Of a stretch of 18,002 nt of DNA, positions 7,014-15,076 are shown in pieces. Made by a program: the position numbers and the translations under genes. The stretch comes from JALZUU01 sp964441245. Lineage in GTDB: Bacteria; Bacteroidota; Bacteroidia; Chitinophagales; Saprospiraceae. Location: contig CAYTVR010000142.1 in the NCBI GenBank assembly GCA_964441245.1, forward strand, positions 1 to 18,002, in the 5' to 3' direction. The notes under the pieces were generated by a model that was not told where the DNA came from, did not search any database, and saw nothing but the letters and a program-made list of their open reading frames with translations. The stretch's first letter is position 1. Every line of letters starts with the position of its first letter.

Positions 7014-7535
7014 ATGAATAAGAACGTCTCAAATCTGGTAATGTTGTTGGTGATGATGGCCATTTTTATCAGTGCGTGTTCTTCACTTCGAAAGGCGGAT
7101 GATTCATATGATTATCGAAAAAGTAGTAGAACTTCGAGCTCATCTAAAGAAAGTGCGCTAAGAAATGATATTACGCGCTATGCTAAAAAATATAAGGGGG
7201 CTCGCTATAAATATGGTGGAAATGGCCCTAAAAAATTTGATTGTTCAGGTTTTACTTGCCATGTATTAAAAAAATTTGATGTAACCATACCTCGAACCTC
7301 AGGATCGCAAGCTAAAGAAGGTCGAAAAATATCTTTACGTTCTGCGAAGCCGGGGGATCTTGTTTTTTTCGGCAAAGGCCGTAAAGTCAGTCATGTCGCT
7401 ATTATAACAAAGAATACAAAATCTGGCGTTTTTGTAATCCATAGTACCTCTTCAAGAGGAGTAATTGAAGAAAATATTAGTCATTCTTCCTATTGGAAAT
7501 CTAAATTATTGTTTGTCAGAGATGTAATTGATTAA
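7014..7535 (+). CDS. NlpC/P60 family lipoprotein (cell-wall endopeptidase)
   Basis: This is a 173-residue lipoprotein if started at the ATG at 7014. That start gives a compact signal peptide ending in a good lipobox, FISAC, with Cys22 as lipidation site. A TTG start at 6930 would place 28 residues of unlikely sequence ahead of the signal and was rejected. After a Ser-rich linker (about 35-50) comes an NlpC/P60 domain: catalytic Cys77 in KFDCSGF, His127 in SHVAI and a third residue at His143 in VIHSTS. PGDLVFFG (113-120) is also typical. Relatives cleave the D-gamma-Glu to diaminopimelate bond in peptidoglycan stems, and lipidation would place this one at the outer membrane. It appears monocistronic. 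A minus-strand terminator just upstream suggests antisense or divergent transcription. Confidence 0.92.
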   Translation: MNKNVSNLVMLLVMMAIFISACSSLRKADDSYDYRKSSRTSSSSKESALRNDITRYAKKYKGARYKYGGNGPKKFDCSGFTCHVLKKFDVTIPRTSGSQAKEGRKISLRSAKPGDLVFFGKGRKVSHVAIITKNTKSGVFVIHSTSSRGVIEENISHSSYWKSKLLFVRDVID

Positions 7536-7573
7536 TAGCCTAAATAAGGATAAATACCAAAGTTTATTGACGT

Positions 7574-7696
7574 TTACCTTGTCAGAGCACTCTTTCTTTG
7601 TCGTACTTTTTCTTCATTTCTTCTGCTTCTTTTCTGTCTTTTTATTAACGAAATCACCGCTTCTTTATCAAATTCGTAACAGAGTAAGCAAATCAT
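7574..7696 (-). CDS. Candidate small protein, 40 residues (unproven)
   Basis: A minus-strand frame opposite the NlpC-adk gap begins with ATG at 7696, preceded at 8-base spacing by AAGGA, and ends at 7574. The N-terminus has two cysteines (MICLLCYEF); the C-terminal half is strongly basic (IKRQKRSRRNEEKVRQRKSALTR). I do not recognise it. The region is purine-rich on this strand, so an open frame coding Lys/Arg/Glu is easy to get by chance. It would be divergent from adk and, if transcribed further, antisense to the NlpC/P60 gene and able to end at the minus-strand terminator near 6852. Confidence 0.2.
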   Translation of the reverse strand: MICLLCYEFDKEAVISLIKRQKRSRRNEEKVRQRKSALTR

Positions 7697-7708
7697 AAAA
7701 AAAATCCT

Positions 7709-7716
7709 TATTTTCG
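7709..7716 (+). promoter_or_regulatory. Possible -7 box for adk
   Basis: TATTTTCG differs from TAnnTTTG at one position. It lies 30 bases upstream of the adk ATG, a normal leader length. Confidence 0.4.
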
Positions 7717-7746
7717 CTGTCGCTTTCAAATAAAAAAATAACAATC

Positions 7747-8319
7747 ATGATAAATTTAATCCTTTTTGGCCCTCCAGGGTCGGGAAAAGGTACCCAAGCT
7801 GCAGCTCTAACTGTAAAATACGATTTGCTTCACATCTCTACTGGGGACTTATTTAGGTACAACCTAAAAAATAAAACCAAACTGGGAAAGGAAGCACAAA
7901 AATATATTGATAAGGGAGAGTTGGTACCAGATAAGGTGACGATAAAAATGTTGAAGGAAAAGGTAAAAGAAAATCCTAATGTTGATGGATTTATATTTGA
8001 TGGTTTTCCACGAACGATTCCACAATGTAAAGCCTTGGATAGATTATTAAAGTCAATGGACGAAGAAGTGTCTAAATTAATCATGTTGGATGTTCCAGAC
8101 GCTGAGTTGAAAAAAAGGTTGTTGGCTAGAGGGAAAACTTCTGGTCGAGCAGATGATAAAGATCCAAAAATTATCGCCAATCGATTGGTAGAGTATAGAG
8201 AAAAAACAATTCCAGTTTTTGATTATTATGCGAAGTCCGGAAGATCGATTAAGGTATGGGGAATGGGCGCGCTAAGTACCATTCATGAACGATTGAGTTT
8301 AGAAATTGATTTGCTCTAA
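7747..8319 (+). CDS. adk: Adenylate kinase (short-LID form)
   Basis: The enzyme interconverts ATP + AMP and 2 ADP in the cytosol. The 190-residue length and lack of a zinc-binding LID insertion mark the short form common in Bacteroidetes. Visible motifs are the P-loop GPPGSGKGTQ (residues 8-17), the AMP-site segment ISTGDLFR (about 31-38), DGFPRT (about 87-92), and the short LID with RGKTSGRADDKDPKIIANRL and YREKTIPVFDYY (about 127-160). The ATG at 7747 gives the canonical MINLILFGPPGSGKG start. It is followed by two large hairpins and then obgE; adk next to obg is a recurrent arrangement in this phylum. Confidence 0.96.
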   Translation: MINLILFGPPGSGKGTQAAALTVKYDLLHISTGDLFRYNLKNKTKLGKEAQKYIDKGELVPDKVTIKMLKEKVKENPNVDGFIFDGFPRTIPQCKALDRLLKSMDEEVSKLIMLDVPDAELKKRLLARGKTSGRADDKDPKIIANRLVEYREKTIPVFDYYAKSGRSIKVWGMGALSTIHERLSLEIDLL

Positions 8320-8343
8320 GGTTGCTCAAAAAATATATCTTTA

Positions 8344-8403
8344 TAATAAATGGAATGTCCCATCTAACGTCATTTTACGTTTGAAGGGACTTTCCATTTA
8401 TTA
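8344..8403 (+). terminator. Large hairpin after adk
   Basis: TAATAAATGGAA (8344-8355) pairs with TTCCATTTATTA (8392-8403). After one T-T mismatch, GTCCC (8357-8361) pairs with GGGAC (8386-8390), and an inner AACGT/ACGTT stem closes the loop. It starts about 25 bases after the adk stop. No long U-tract follows, so it may act as a transcript 3'-end stabiliser rather than a classical terminator. Confidence 0.55.
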
Positions 8404-8451
8404 GGCTGTATTAAATACTTTGTAAGTAAGTTTTATTGTATTTTGAAAAGA

Positions 8452-8550
8452 AATTTTGAACGCCTTAATGTTTGAATTTTGAATAGCCCTAAATTGCGAT
8501 TTTTCCGGTAGTGGGCTATTCAAAATTCAATTATTTTCACATTCAAAATT
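8452..8550. repeat. Nested inverted repeats between adk and obgE
   Basis: The core is a perfect 18-base inverted repeat: 8472-8489 (ends in ATAGCCC) and 8513-8530 (begins with GGGCTAT), loop 23 bases. An outer pair, AATTTTGAA (8452-8460) and TTCAAAATT (8542-8550), encloses it. The right outer arm can also pair with the left core arm (8475-8484), allowing alternative folds. It could be a terminator, an RNA switch or a small repeat element. Confidence 0.7.
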
Positions 8551-8614
8551 ATCACTAGAGGCAAAGGAGAAAGATTATAAAATTTAAATTACAGTGTATC
8601 AAATAAACATACGC

Positions 8615-8622
8615 TAAATTTG
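8615..8622 (+). promoter_or_regulatory. Putative -7 promoter box for obgE
   Basis: TAAATTTG matches TAnnTTTG exactly, 23 bases before the obgE ATG. An AGGAG at 8628-8632 precedes the start codon. If this promoter is used, the nested repeats at 8452-8550 lie upstream of the transcript, not in it. Confidence 0.55.
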
Positions 8623-8645
8623 AGATCAGGAGAAACGTAATAAAA

Positions 8646-9656
8646 ATGGCAGTACAGAACTTTGTAGATTATGTAAAAATTTGTGGTCGCTCTGGAAATG
8701 GTGGAGCGGGATCGACCCATTTGCTTCGAAATAAATTGACTGCAAAAGGGGGACCTGATGGTGGTGATGGTGGTCGTGGCGGTCATATTATTTTACGTGG
8801 CAATCGGAATTTGTGGACTTTGCTTTCGCTAAAATTTAGAAAACATGTCATCGCAGGTCATGGCGGCGCAGGTAGTGGAAATAACTGTAGCGGAAAAGAA
8901 GGAGAAGATATTATTTTGGAAGTTCCACTCGGAACGATTGCTCGAGATGTAGAAACCGGAGAAGTTCATTATGAAATAACTGAGCATGATGAAACGCAAA
9001 TCTTAGTGCCAGGCGGTCGGGGAGGCTTAGGAAATTCTAATTTTAAAACCTCCACGAATCAAACGCCTCGTTATGCACAACCCGGTGAACCAGGTTTGGA
9101 ATTATGGAAAATTCTAGAACTTAAAGTTTTAGCAGATGTCGGTTTAGTCGGTTTTCCAAATGCAGGTAAGTCCACATTGTTATCCGTGATCACTGCAGCA
9201 AAACCCAAAATTGGTAGCTATGCATTTACGACATTGACGCCCAATCTTGGTATTGTCAAACATAGAAATCACCAATCATTTATTGTCGCAGATATTCCAG
9301 GAATTATCGAAAAAGCACATGAGGGAAAAGGACTAGGACATCGTTTTTTACGACACATTGAGCGTAATGCAGTTTTATTGTTTATGATTCCTTGTGATAC
9401 CGAAGACATTCAAAAAGAATATGAAATTCTCTTAAATGAATTGGAGCAATTCAATGAAGAATTGTTGGACAAACCTCGTCTACTAGCAATGACCAAAAGT
9501 GATTTGGTTGATGAAGAGTTAAAGGAAATGTTGCTTCCAGAAATACCTACGGAATTGCCACACATTTTTATTTCCTCTGTGGCGCAATTGGGCTTGGTCG
9601 AGTTGAAAGACAAACTTTGGGAAATGTTGAATACAAAAGAAAAAAACGCTAAGTAA
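8646..9656 (+). CDS. obgE: Obg-family GTPase
   Basis: Obg is an essential GTPase that binds the 50S subunit and links ribosome assembly to (p)ppGpp and growth. The glycine-rich Obg domain fills residues 1-158, with repeats such as GGPDGGDGGRGG, GHGGAGSGNN and VPGGRGGLGNSNF. The G domain follows: G1 GFPNAGKST (169-177), switch region with TTLTPNLG (about 195-202), G3 DIPG (216-219), G4 TKSD (283-286) in place of NKxD, and G5 SSV near 310. At 336 residues it lacks the C-terminal OCT domain, as usual for Bacteroidetes. The ATG at 8646 gives the expected start, and a TAnnTTTG box lies just upstream. Confidence 0.96.
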   Translation: MAVQNFVDYVKICGRSGNGGAGSTHLLRNKLTAKGGPDGGDGGRGGHIILRGNRNLWTLLSLKFRKHVIAGHGGAGSGNNCSGKEGEDIILEVPLGTIARDVETGEVHYEITEHDETQILVPGGRGGLGNSNFKTSTNQTPRYAQPGEPGLELWKILELKVLADVGLVGFPNAGKSTLLSVITAAKPKIGSYAFTTLTPNLGIVKHRNHQSFIVADIPGIIEKAHEGKGLGHRFLRHIERNAVLLFMIPCDTEDIQKEYEILLNELEQFNEELLDKPRLLAMTKSDLVDEELKEMLLPEIPTELPHIFISSVAQLGLVELKDKLWEMLNTKEKNAK

Positions 9657-9681
9657 TCTTTGGAAAAGAAGACACTAATAT

Positions 9682-9752
9682 TGAAGTCGGTTTAAGATAG
9701 ATCAATGGCTTGTAAGTAATTTCAAGCTCTATTTTAAAACCACTTCATTTTG
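9682..9752 (+). terminator. Bulged hairpin after obgE
   Basis: Arms 9682-9701 and 9728-9747 form about 19 pairs with two single-base bulges (C9688, A9736) and one G-U. GCTTG/CAAGC (9708-9712, 9723-9727) extends the stem inside an internal loop. A short T-rich tract follows (ATTTTG). It lies 26 bases after the obgE stop, so a terminator is the likeliest role. Confidence 0.6.
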
Positions 9753-9780
9753 AATCATTTAATCGGCCGTAATAAAATCC

Positions 9781-11226
9781 ATGTCAAATAATCACATCCA
9801 AACTATTCTATCTGACTTATTCGAAAAATGGGCCTCTGAAAAAGTAGTCTCTATTTTACCTTTAGCCCGATCTGGTTCCAATCGAAAATATTTTCGAATT
9901 GAAAGTGCTACTCGATCTGTTATCGGAACCTATGGTTTGGATGCAAAAGAAAACCAAGCATTCCTTTCTTTTTCTAAGCACTTTTATGAAAAAGGATTGC
10001 CTGTTCCTGAAGTACTTGTCGTAGACATGGAACAAGGGATTTATTTACAGGAAGATTTAGGAAATGTGACGCTATATCATTTGCTAACAGCTGAAGAAAA
10101 ATTTTCGGATTCCTCGAAAGAGAAAATAAAAAAGACATTAGAACAACTGGCTCACATTCAAATCAAAGGAGGTGAAGGATTGGATTACAGTCAATGTTAT
10201 CCACGTGCCGCTTTTGACAAGCAATCGATGATGTGGGATTTGAATACCTTTAAATATTATTTTTTAAAACTGGCGAATATTCCTTTTGACGAACAGGCTT
10301 TGGAAGCAGATTTTCATCGGTTCACGGATTATTTATTGCAAGCTGATTGCCAACATTTTATGTTCCGAGATTTTCAGTCAAGAAATATAATGTGGAGAAA
10401 TGATGCACCTGTTTTTATCGATTATCAAGGCGGACGAAAAGGAGCTATGCAATATGATTTAGCCTCTTTGTTGTTTCAACCGAAGGCTGGTATTCCTTTT
10501 GAAACGAGAATGGAGTTGTTGAATTATTATATGGATGTGCTTGAAAAAATGATTGACTTAGATCGAAAACGTTTTGTAGAATTTTTCTTTGGCTATGTTT
10601 TGATTCGACGGATTCAGGCTTTTGGAACGTATGGACTTCGTGGCTTGTATGAACGCAAACAATACTTTATCAACAGTATTGCGATTGCCGCAAAAGATAT
10701 CAAATGGGTTTTAGAAAATGCCAATATGGATGTAGCAGTACCAGAGATGATGCAAGCGCTGCACGCTGTCGTTGCTTCTAAGCAATTTCAAATTTTCGAT
10801 AAAGAGCATACCCAAAATACTTCTTTGACTGTTCGTATCAATAGTTTTTCTTACAAAAAGGAATTGCCAATAGATCCTTCCGGGAATGGAGGTGGATTCA
10901 ATTTTGATTGTAGATTTATCAATAACCCAGGTCGTCACGGACCTCTAAAAAAACTAACAGGTCGAGACCAACCGGTCATTGATTTTTTGAAAGAACATAG
11001 CAATATGCAAGATTTTCTTAACAACGTGTACCACATTGTGGATGAAGCAGTAGAAAATTATATTGAACGTGATTTTTCTAGCCTCATGGCTAATTTTGGA
11101 TGTACAGGTGGTCAGCATCGATCCGTTTATGCAGCCGATTGTTTAGCGGCTCATTTGAAACAGAAGTATGGCGTTCAGGTTGAATTGCATCATATGGTTC
11201 AAGAAGCTAAAAATTGGATCAATTAG
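9781..11226 (+). CDS. AmgK-like sugar kinase fused to RapZ C-terminal domain
   Basis: The 481-residue protein has two parts. Residues about 1-330 are an aminoglycoside-phosphotransferase-fold kinase. RDFQSRNIM (196-204) holds catalytic Asp197, and FIDYQGGRKGAMQYDLASLL (212-231) holds the metal ligand Asp214. This pattern is closest to AmgK, which phosphorylates N-acetylmuramate or GlcNAc at C1 in peptidoglycan recycling. Residues about 350-481 match the C-terminal domain of RapZ: FDCRFINNPGR (375-385), LTGRDQPV (392-399) and the diagnostic GCTGGQHRS (440-448). In E. coli RapZ that domain binds glucosamine-6-phosphate and RNA. The N-terminal Walker-type ATPase of RapZ is absent, replaced by the kinase. 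I infer coupling of sugar phosphorylation to amino-sugar sensing. No MurU-like gene lies next to it. Domain calls are confident; the substrate is not known. Confidence 0.88.
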   Translation: MSNNHIQTILSDLFEKWASEKVVSILPLARSGSNRKYFRIESATRSVIGTYGLDAKENQAFLSFSKHFYEKGLPVPEVLVVDMEQGIYLQEDLGNVTLYHLLTAEEKFSDSSKEKIKKTLEQLAHIQIKGGEGLDYSQCYPRAAFDKQSMMWDLNTFKYYFLKLANIPFDEQALEADFHRFTDYLLQADCQHFMFRDFQSRNIMWRNDAPVFIDYQGGRKGAMQYDLASLLFQPKAGIPFETRMELLNYYMDVLEKMIDLDRKRFVEFFFGYVLIRRIQAFGTYGLRGLYERKQYFINSIAIAAKDIKWVLENANMDVAVPEMMQALHAVVASKQFQIFDKEHTQNTSLTVRINSFSYKKELPIDPSGNGGGFNFDCRFINNPGRHGPLKKLTGRDQPVIDFLKEHSNMQDFLNNVYHIVDEAVENYIERDFSSLMANFGCTGGQHRSVYAADCLAAHLKQKYGVQVELHHMVQEAKNWIN

Positions 11227-11805
11227 TTATCCTAGCTAGAAAATAATTTAAGCTTATTTTAGAAAAATAAACCTTGTAATCATATTGTTTGAGAATTTGT
11301 TTTTTACTAATTAATTTCTTTATCCCCATATTTTGGTCATTTATCACTCTTTGTCATAAAGCGGTTTTTCCTTCAATTACTTTTATGTAATTTAGACATT
11401 CATGATTAACCTCTAGCTTATGACTTCAAAATACCTTTACGAAGCTCTTACCATCCATCATTATATTACTTTCTTTTCTGATATTGATGTAGAAGTGAAA
11501 GTTTAAAATACTTGGGTTTTGTTTGAGTATAACTGAATTAGCATGCAAAGTTGTTAAGTAGCAACTTGCCCCAGCTATTGTATGAATAATAATTTCGAAA
11601 TTACCTTTCTTATTTCTTATCTATTTTTTTATTTTTTAAAAAGTCTTTACCCTTTGATAAGTATTTTCTTTTCACAAAGCTCTATCTTACTATTTTATAT
11701 ACTATAAATTGGACTAGGACAAAATGAAAATTACTTTTCACAAGGAAAGTAGTTGATCTGATTTTCTTATTTTTAATAAAAAACTCCCCCTAGGATAAAA
11801 ACAAT
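11227..11805. other. 579-base intergenic region upstream of the sensor kinase
   Basis: This stretch is very AT-rich and holds no convincing gene. A weak dyad after the kinase/RapZ stop (AAAATAA 11240-11246, TTATTTT 11254-11260) lacks a U-tract. A 28-codon ORF runs 11420-11506 (MTSKYLYEALTIHHY...) without clear support. A dyad AAGTTG-N8-CAACTT is at 11548-11567 and could be an operator. A 10-codon frame starts near 11724, upstream of the kinase gene. I found no exact TAnnTTTG box; the kinase promoter probably lies within the last 150 bases. Confidence 0.5.
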
Positions 11806-14800
11806 ATGCAACGAAAGCAGATATTTTGGTTAATGATTTGTTGTTGTTTGAGCTGGATTCCCAGTCAAGGACAGGACTATGTGACCCAAGTATCTTCGTT
11901 TTCTATTGAAGATGGATTATCTAATCGCTTTGTAGAATATATTTTAAAAGACAGTCGAGGTTTGATGTGGATGGGAACCAATAATGGTCTTAATTTATTT
12001 GATGGGCAGGATTTCAAAGTTTTTTTTAATGAAAAAAATGATTATCATTTTCCAGTTAATGGAGGTGTATTTGAAGATGTGAATGGAAACATATGGTCGC
12101 TTTTTAAATCCAAGATAAGCGCTAATAATTTTTCTGCTCATTATTTGATTACAGATAAATTAGAATTGGTTCTTATTGATGAATATTACAAGGATAAGAT
12201 TCCTTTTCTTGCGAGCGACATAAAGGATATCAATCAAGGGGCAAATCGAGTGTTATACTTTTTTACGAATTCAGGAATGGTATATAAATTTGATGGCAAC
12301 TTTAGATTAATAGCTAAGGTTCCTAATCCAGAAATATTACTACAAATATTTAGTATATCAAAAACTGGAGCAGTTTATCTCTTAGGTTTAAATAAAGTAA
12401 TAGTCATCAAAGAGGATGGAAGATCAATAAAGACCATTCCCGTTCCACCAACCTTAAAGACCGATATTGAATATAAACGATCAGTTCCGATTGAGATAGA
12501 TGGAGACTTAAATTGGGTTCCACTTGATTTAGATCGAAAATTATTAGATCAAGAATTAGTTTATCATGAAGATGGATCATCAAGGCCTATGTTTAAAAAT
12601 CCATCAGCGATTAAAGAATTATATGGCCAAACTGAAAGTGCTACTTTTCATCTTAGTAAAGAATACACCACTTTTTTTCTAAAAAATAATCGACTATTAC
12701 TTGAGTTTGATTTGGAAGGAAATTTTATTCGTGATTATAGTTCGGATATAAAATCTGCGAAAGAAGACTTGTATATATCAACAGGTTTTTATAAAGAAGA
12801 TAAGCGAATATGGTTAGCCAATAATGAAGGTTTTATGATTGTTGATTTTAACCCAAATCCTTTTCAGCAAATATTGACTAGCACACCTCCTCAATCTTGT
12901 CGATCCATTATTCCTTTGTCTAAGGATCAATTATTTTTTGTCACTTATGGTGGTGCTTATGAATGGAATATGACGACGGATGAAATAAATCATTTTCCTA
13001 CTTTAGGCATGAAAAATTATGGAGCGATTAAACGAAAAAATGGAGAAATCATATTAGGGACACATGGATTTCAACTTAGAATACTTAGTTCTTCTAAAAA
13101 AGGTTTTAGAGATATTTATCAAAATATAGGAGAAGGAGATATTCGAAAAACAGGATTTACCACCCCATTTGAAGATCGTAACGGAACACTTTGGTCCAAT
13201 GCCGATAAGGGATTACTCTATTATGATGAAGCACTCGACTCTTTAATCAGTTTCAAAAAAATGAATGGATTTGAGGCTTTTGACAATCAATTCATTAAAT
13301 ATTTTTATGAAGATGATGATGGAATTTGGTTGGCAACTAATGATGGTTTGTACTTAATGGATCCAGAGGATGGGATTGTTGATTTTGTAAAACTGACCAA
13401 AGGATTTAACATCACTCACTTTTATAGAGAAGGTTCTATTTTTTGGATGGCAACTCTTGATGATGGTTTGATACGATGGAATCAAAATTCAAATAGTCTA
13501 GATCAGTTCAGTATTGATAATGGCTTTTTAGATAATAGGATTACAGCTGTTTATCCAGATGATAATGGATTTTTGTGGTTACCTACTTATAAAGGGTTAA
13601 TCCGTTTTGATAAAAAAAATCATACGACCTTTACTTTTTTAGAATCAGATGGACTTTCTCATGAGGAATTTAACCAGGAATCACATTATCAGCATACTGA
13701 TGGTCGATTATTTTTTGGTGGTCTGAATGGAATAAATATTTTTAATCCAGATAGCATCAAGATTAGTGATCAAAAGCATGCTCCATTACATCTAACAGGT
13801 TATTATGAATTGGAAAGTCAGTCAGGGATTTTATTAGATAAAACAAGTGAATTACTAAAAAGAGAAAAGATTGAGATAGCTCCGTCAATATCTTCTTTTC
13901 GTATTCATTTTGCCTTACTAAACTATGATCATTCCGATAAAAATAGATATGCTTATCGTATAAAAGGATTTGAGGAAGGTTGGAATTTTCAAAAAGAGAA
14001 TTATGTAAGAATTAACAGTTTGCCTTACGGCAAATATACTTTAGAAATTAAAGCACAAGACTATACAGGACGTTGGTCAAAATATCAATTATCTATCCCC
14101 GTGCGTATAGTAACGCCATATTATGCTCAATCAAAGTGGCAGTTATTCGGTGTCGGTTTTTTAGCACTTTTAATTTTTTTAGGTGTTAAATGGCGCTTAC
14201 GTTATTTAGAAAAAACAAAAGAAAATTTAGAGCAAGAAGTAGTTCAAAGAACCTTATTGATCGATGATCAACGGCGAGAATTAGAAAATCTAAATGATAC
14301 CAAAGATAGATTGTTTGCCATACTTGCACATGATCTTAAAAACCCAGTAATTGCATTTGAAGATTTGGCAAAGTCTATTAATTATTTGTTACAAAGTGAT
14401 GAACCTGAACGGGTGGTAGAGTTAGGTAATTTTATTGAAAAAGAAGCAGCTCAGTTACACCATCTTTTAGATAATTTACTCAATTGGGCAATGGCGCAAA
14501 GAGAAGAATTACTGATTACTCCGACGTCTTTATCCTTAATAGAAACCTTTGAAAATATTGCTAAAACCTTTGAGCCTTTATCTGAACGATCTGGCGTAAG
14601 TTTAGAAAGTGATTTATCGGAAGAGATTATTGTTTTAGCAGATCATAGAGTATTAGAGACTGTTTTTCGCAATCTGATTTCAAATGCTTTTCGATATACC
14701 AACCCGGGTGACTGGATTAAAGTTACTGCCGAGAAGAATCATGAAAATATTCAAATAAATATCTCAGATAATGGTCTAGGTATGACCAAAGGAGAGGTTT

Positions 14801-14973
14801 CTAATTTATTCCAAATAAAATCTAAATTAGATAGTAAAGGAGATATTACAACGATCTCTTTAGGTTTGCATTTATGTAGAGAGTTGATGAGTTTATTAAA
14901 TGGCAAGATCAGCGCTCAAAGTGAGAAAGGAAAAGGAACAACCTTGACTTTGACTTTACCAATAGGGATTTGA
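11806..14973 (+). CDS. Beta-propeller (Reg_prop/Y_Y_Y) sensor histidine kinase
   Basis: This is a 1055-residue membrane sensor. A signal peptide (about 1-22, MQRKQIFWLMICCCLSW...) exports a periplasmic region of two-component-type beta-propeller repeats. Typical blades are FSIEDGLSNRF...DSRGLMWMGTNNGLNLFDG (about 32-69), ...DDDGIWLATNDGLYLMD and ...DDNGFLWLPTYKGLIRFD. A Y_Y_Y Ig-like domain follows (about 690-770), then one transmembrane helix (about 778-798), a coiled linker, HisKA with phospho-acceptor His842 in ILAHDLKNP, and a HATPase with N box Asn960 and G1 box DNGLG (988-992). The G2 segment reads TTISLGLHL rather than GxGLGL. Unlike hybrid Bacteroides HTCS regulators it has no receiver or AraC domain. 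The LytTR regulator 103 bases downstream is the evident partner. The ligand is unknown. Confidence 0.93.
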   Translation: MQRKQIFWLMICCCLSWIPSQGQDYVTQVSSFSIEDGLSNRFVEYILKDSRGLMWMGTNNGLNLFDGQDFKVFFNEKNDYHFPVNGGVFEDVNGNIWSLFKSKISANNFSAHYLITDKLELVLIDEYYKDKIPFLASDIKDINQGANRVLYFFTNSGMVYKFDGNFRLIAKVPNPEILLQIFSISKTGAVYLLGLNKVIVIKEDGRSIKTIPVPPTLKTDIEYKRSVPIEIDGDLNWVPLDLDRKLLDQELVYHEDGSSRPMFKNPSAIKELYGQTESATFHLSKEYTTFFLKNNRLLLEFDLEGNFIRDYSSDIKSAKEDLYISTGFYKEDKRIWLANNEGFMIVDFNPNPFQQILTSTPPQSCRSIIPLSKDQLFFVTYGGAYEWNMTTDEINHFPTLGMKNYGAIKRKNGEIILGTHGFQLRILSSSKKGFRDIYQNIGEGDIRKTGFTTPFEDRNGTLWSNADKGLLYYDEALDSLISFKKMNGFEAFDNQFIKYFYEDDDGIWLATNDGLYLMDPEDGIVDFVKLTKGFNITHFYREGSIFWMATLDDGLIRWNQNSNSLDQFSIDNGFLDNRITAVYPDDNGFLWLPTYKGLIRFDKKNHTTFTFLESDGLSHEEFNQESHYQHTDGRLFFGGLNGINIFNPDSIKISDQKHAPLHLTGYYELESQSGILLDKTSELLKREKIEIAPSISSFRIHFALLNYDHSDKNRYAYRIKGFEEGWNFQKENYVRINSLPYGKYTLEIKAQDYTGRWSKYQLSIPVRIVTPYYAQSKWQLFGVGFLALLIFLGVKWRLRYLEKTKENLEQEVVQRTLLIDDQRRELENLNDTKDRLFAILAHDLKNPVIAFEDLAKSINYLLQSDEPERVVELGNFIEKEAAQLHHLLDNLLNWAMAQREELLITPTSLSLIETFENIAKTFEPLSERSGVSLESDLSEEIIVLADHRVLETVFRNLISNAFRYTNPGDWIKVTAEKNHENIQINISDNGLGMTKGEVSNLFQIKSKLDSKGDITTISLGLHLCRELMSLLNGKISAQSEKGKGTTLTLTLPIGI

Positions 14974-15076
14974 ATAATTTGAACTGTACTCAGTTTTGTG
15001 TTTTGCAGGAAGGTTGGTTTATATTAAATTAGAAGAGGTTTTATCCAATAGAGTTATAATCTTAAATAGAAGATAA

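Noticed and set aside
7830..8180. Minus-strand ORF opposite adk
   Set aside because: It lies wholly within adk and has no recognisable features.
11420..11506. 28-codon ORF in the gap before the sensor kinase
   Set aside because: It is short, without a ribosome-binding site or recognisable sequence; chance is likely in this AT-rich region.
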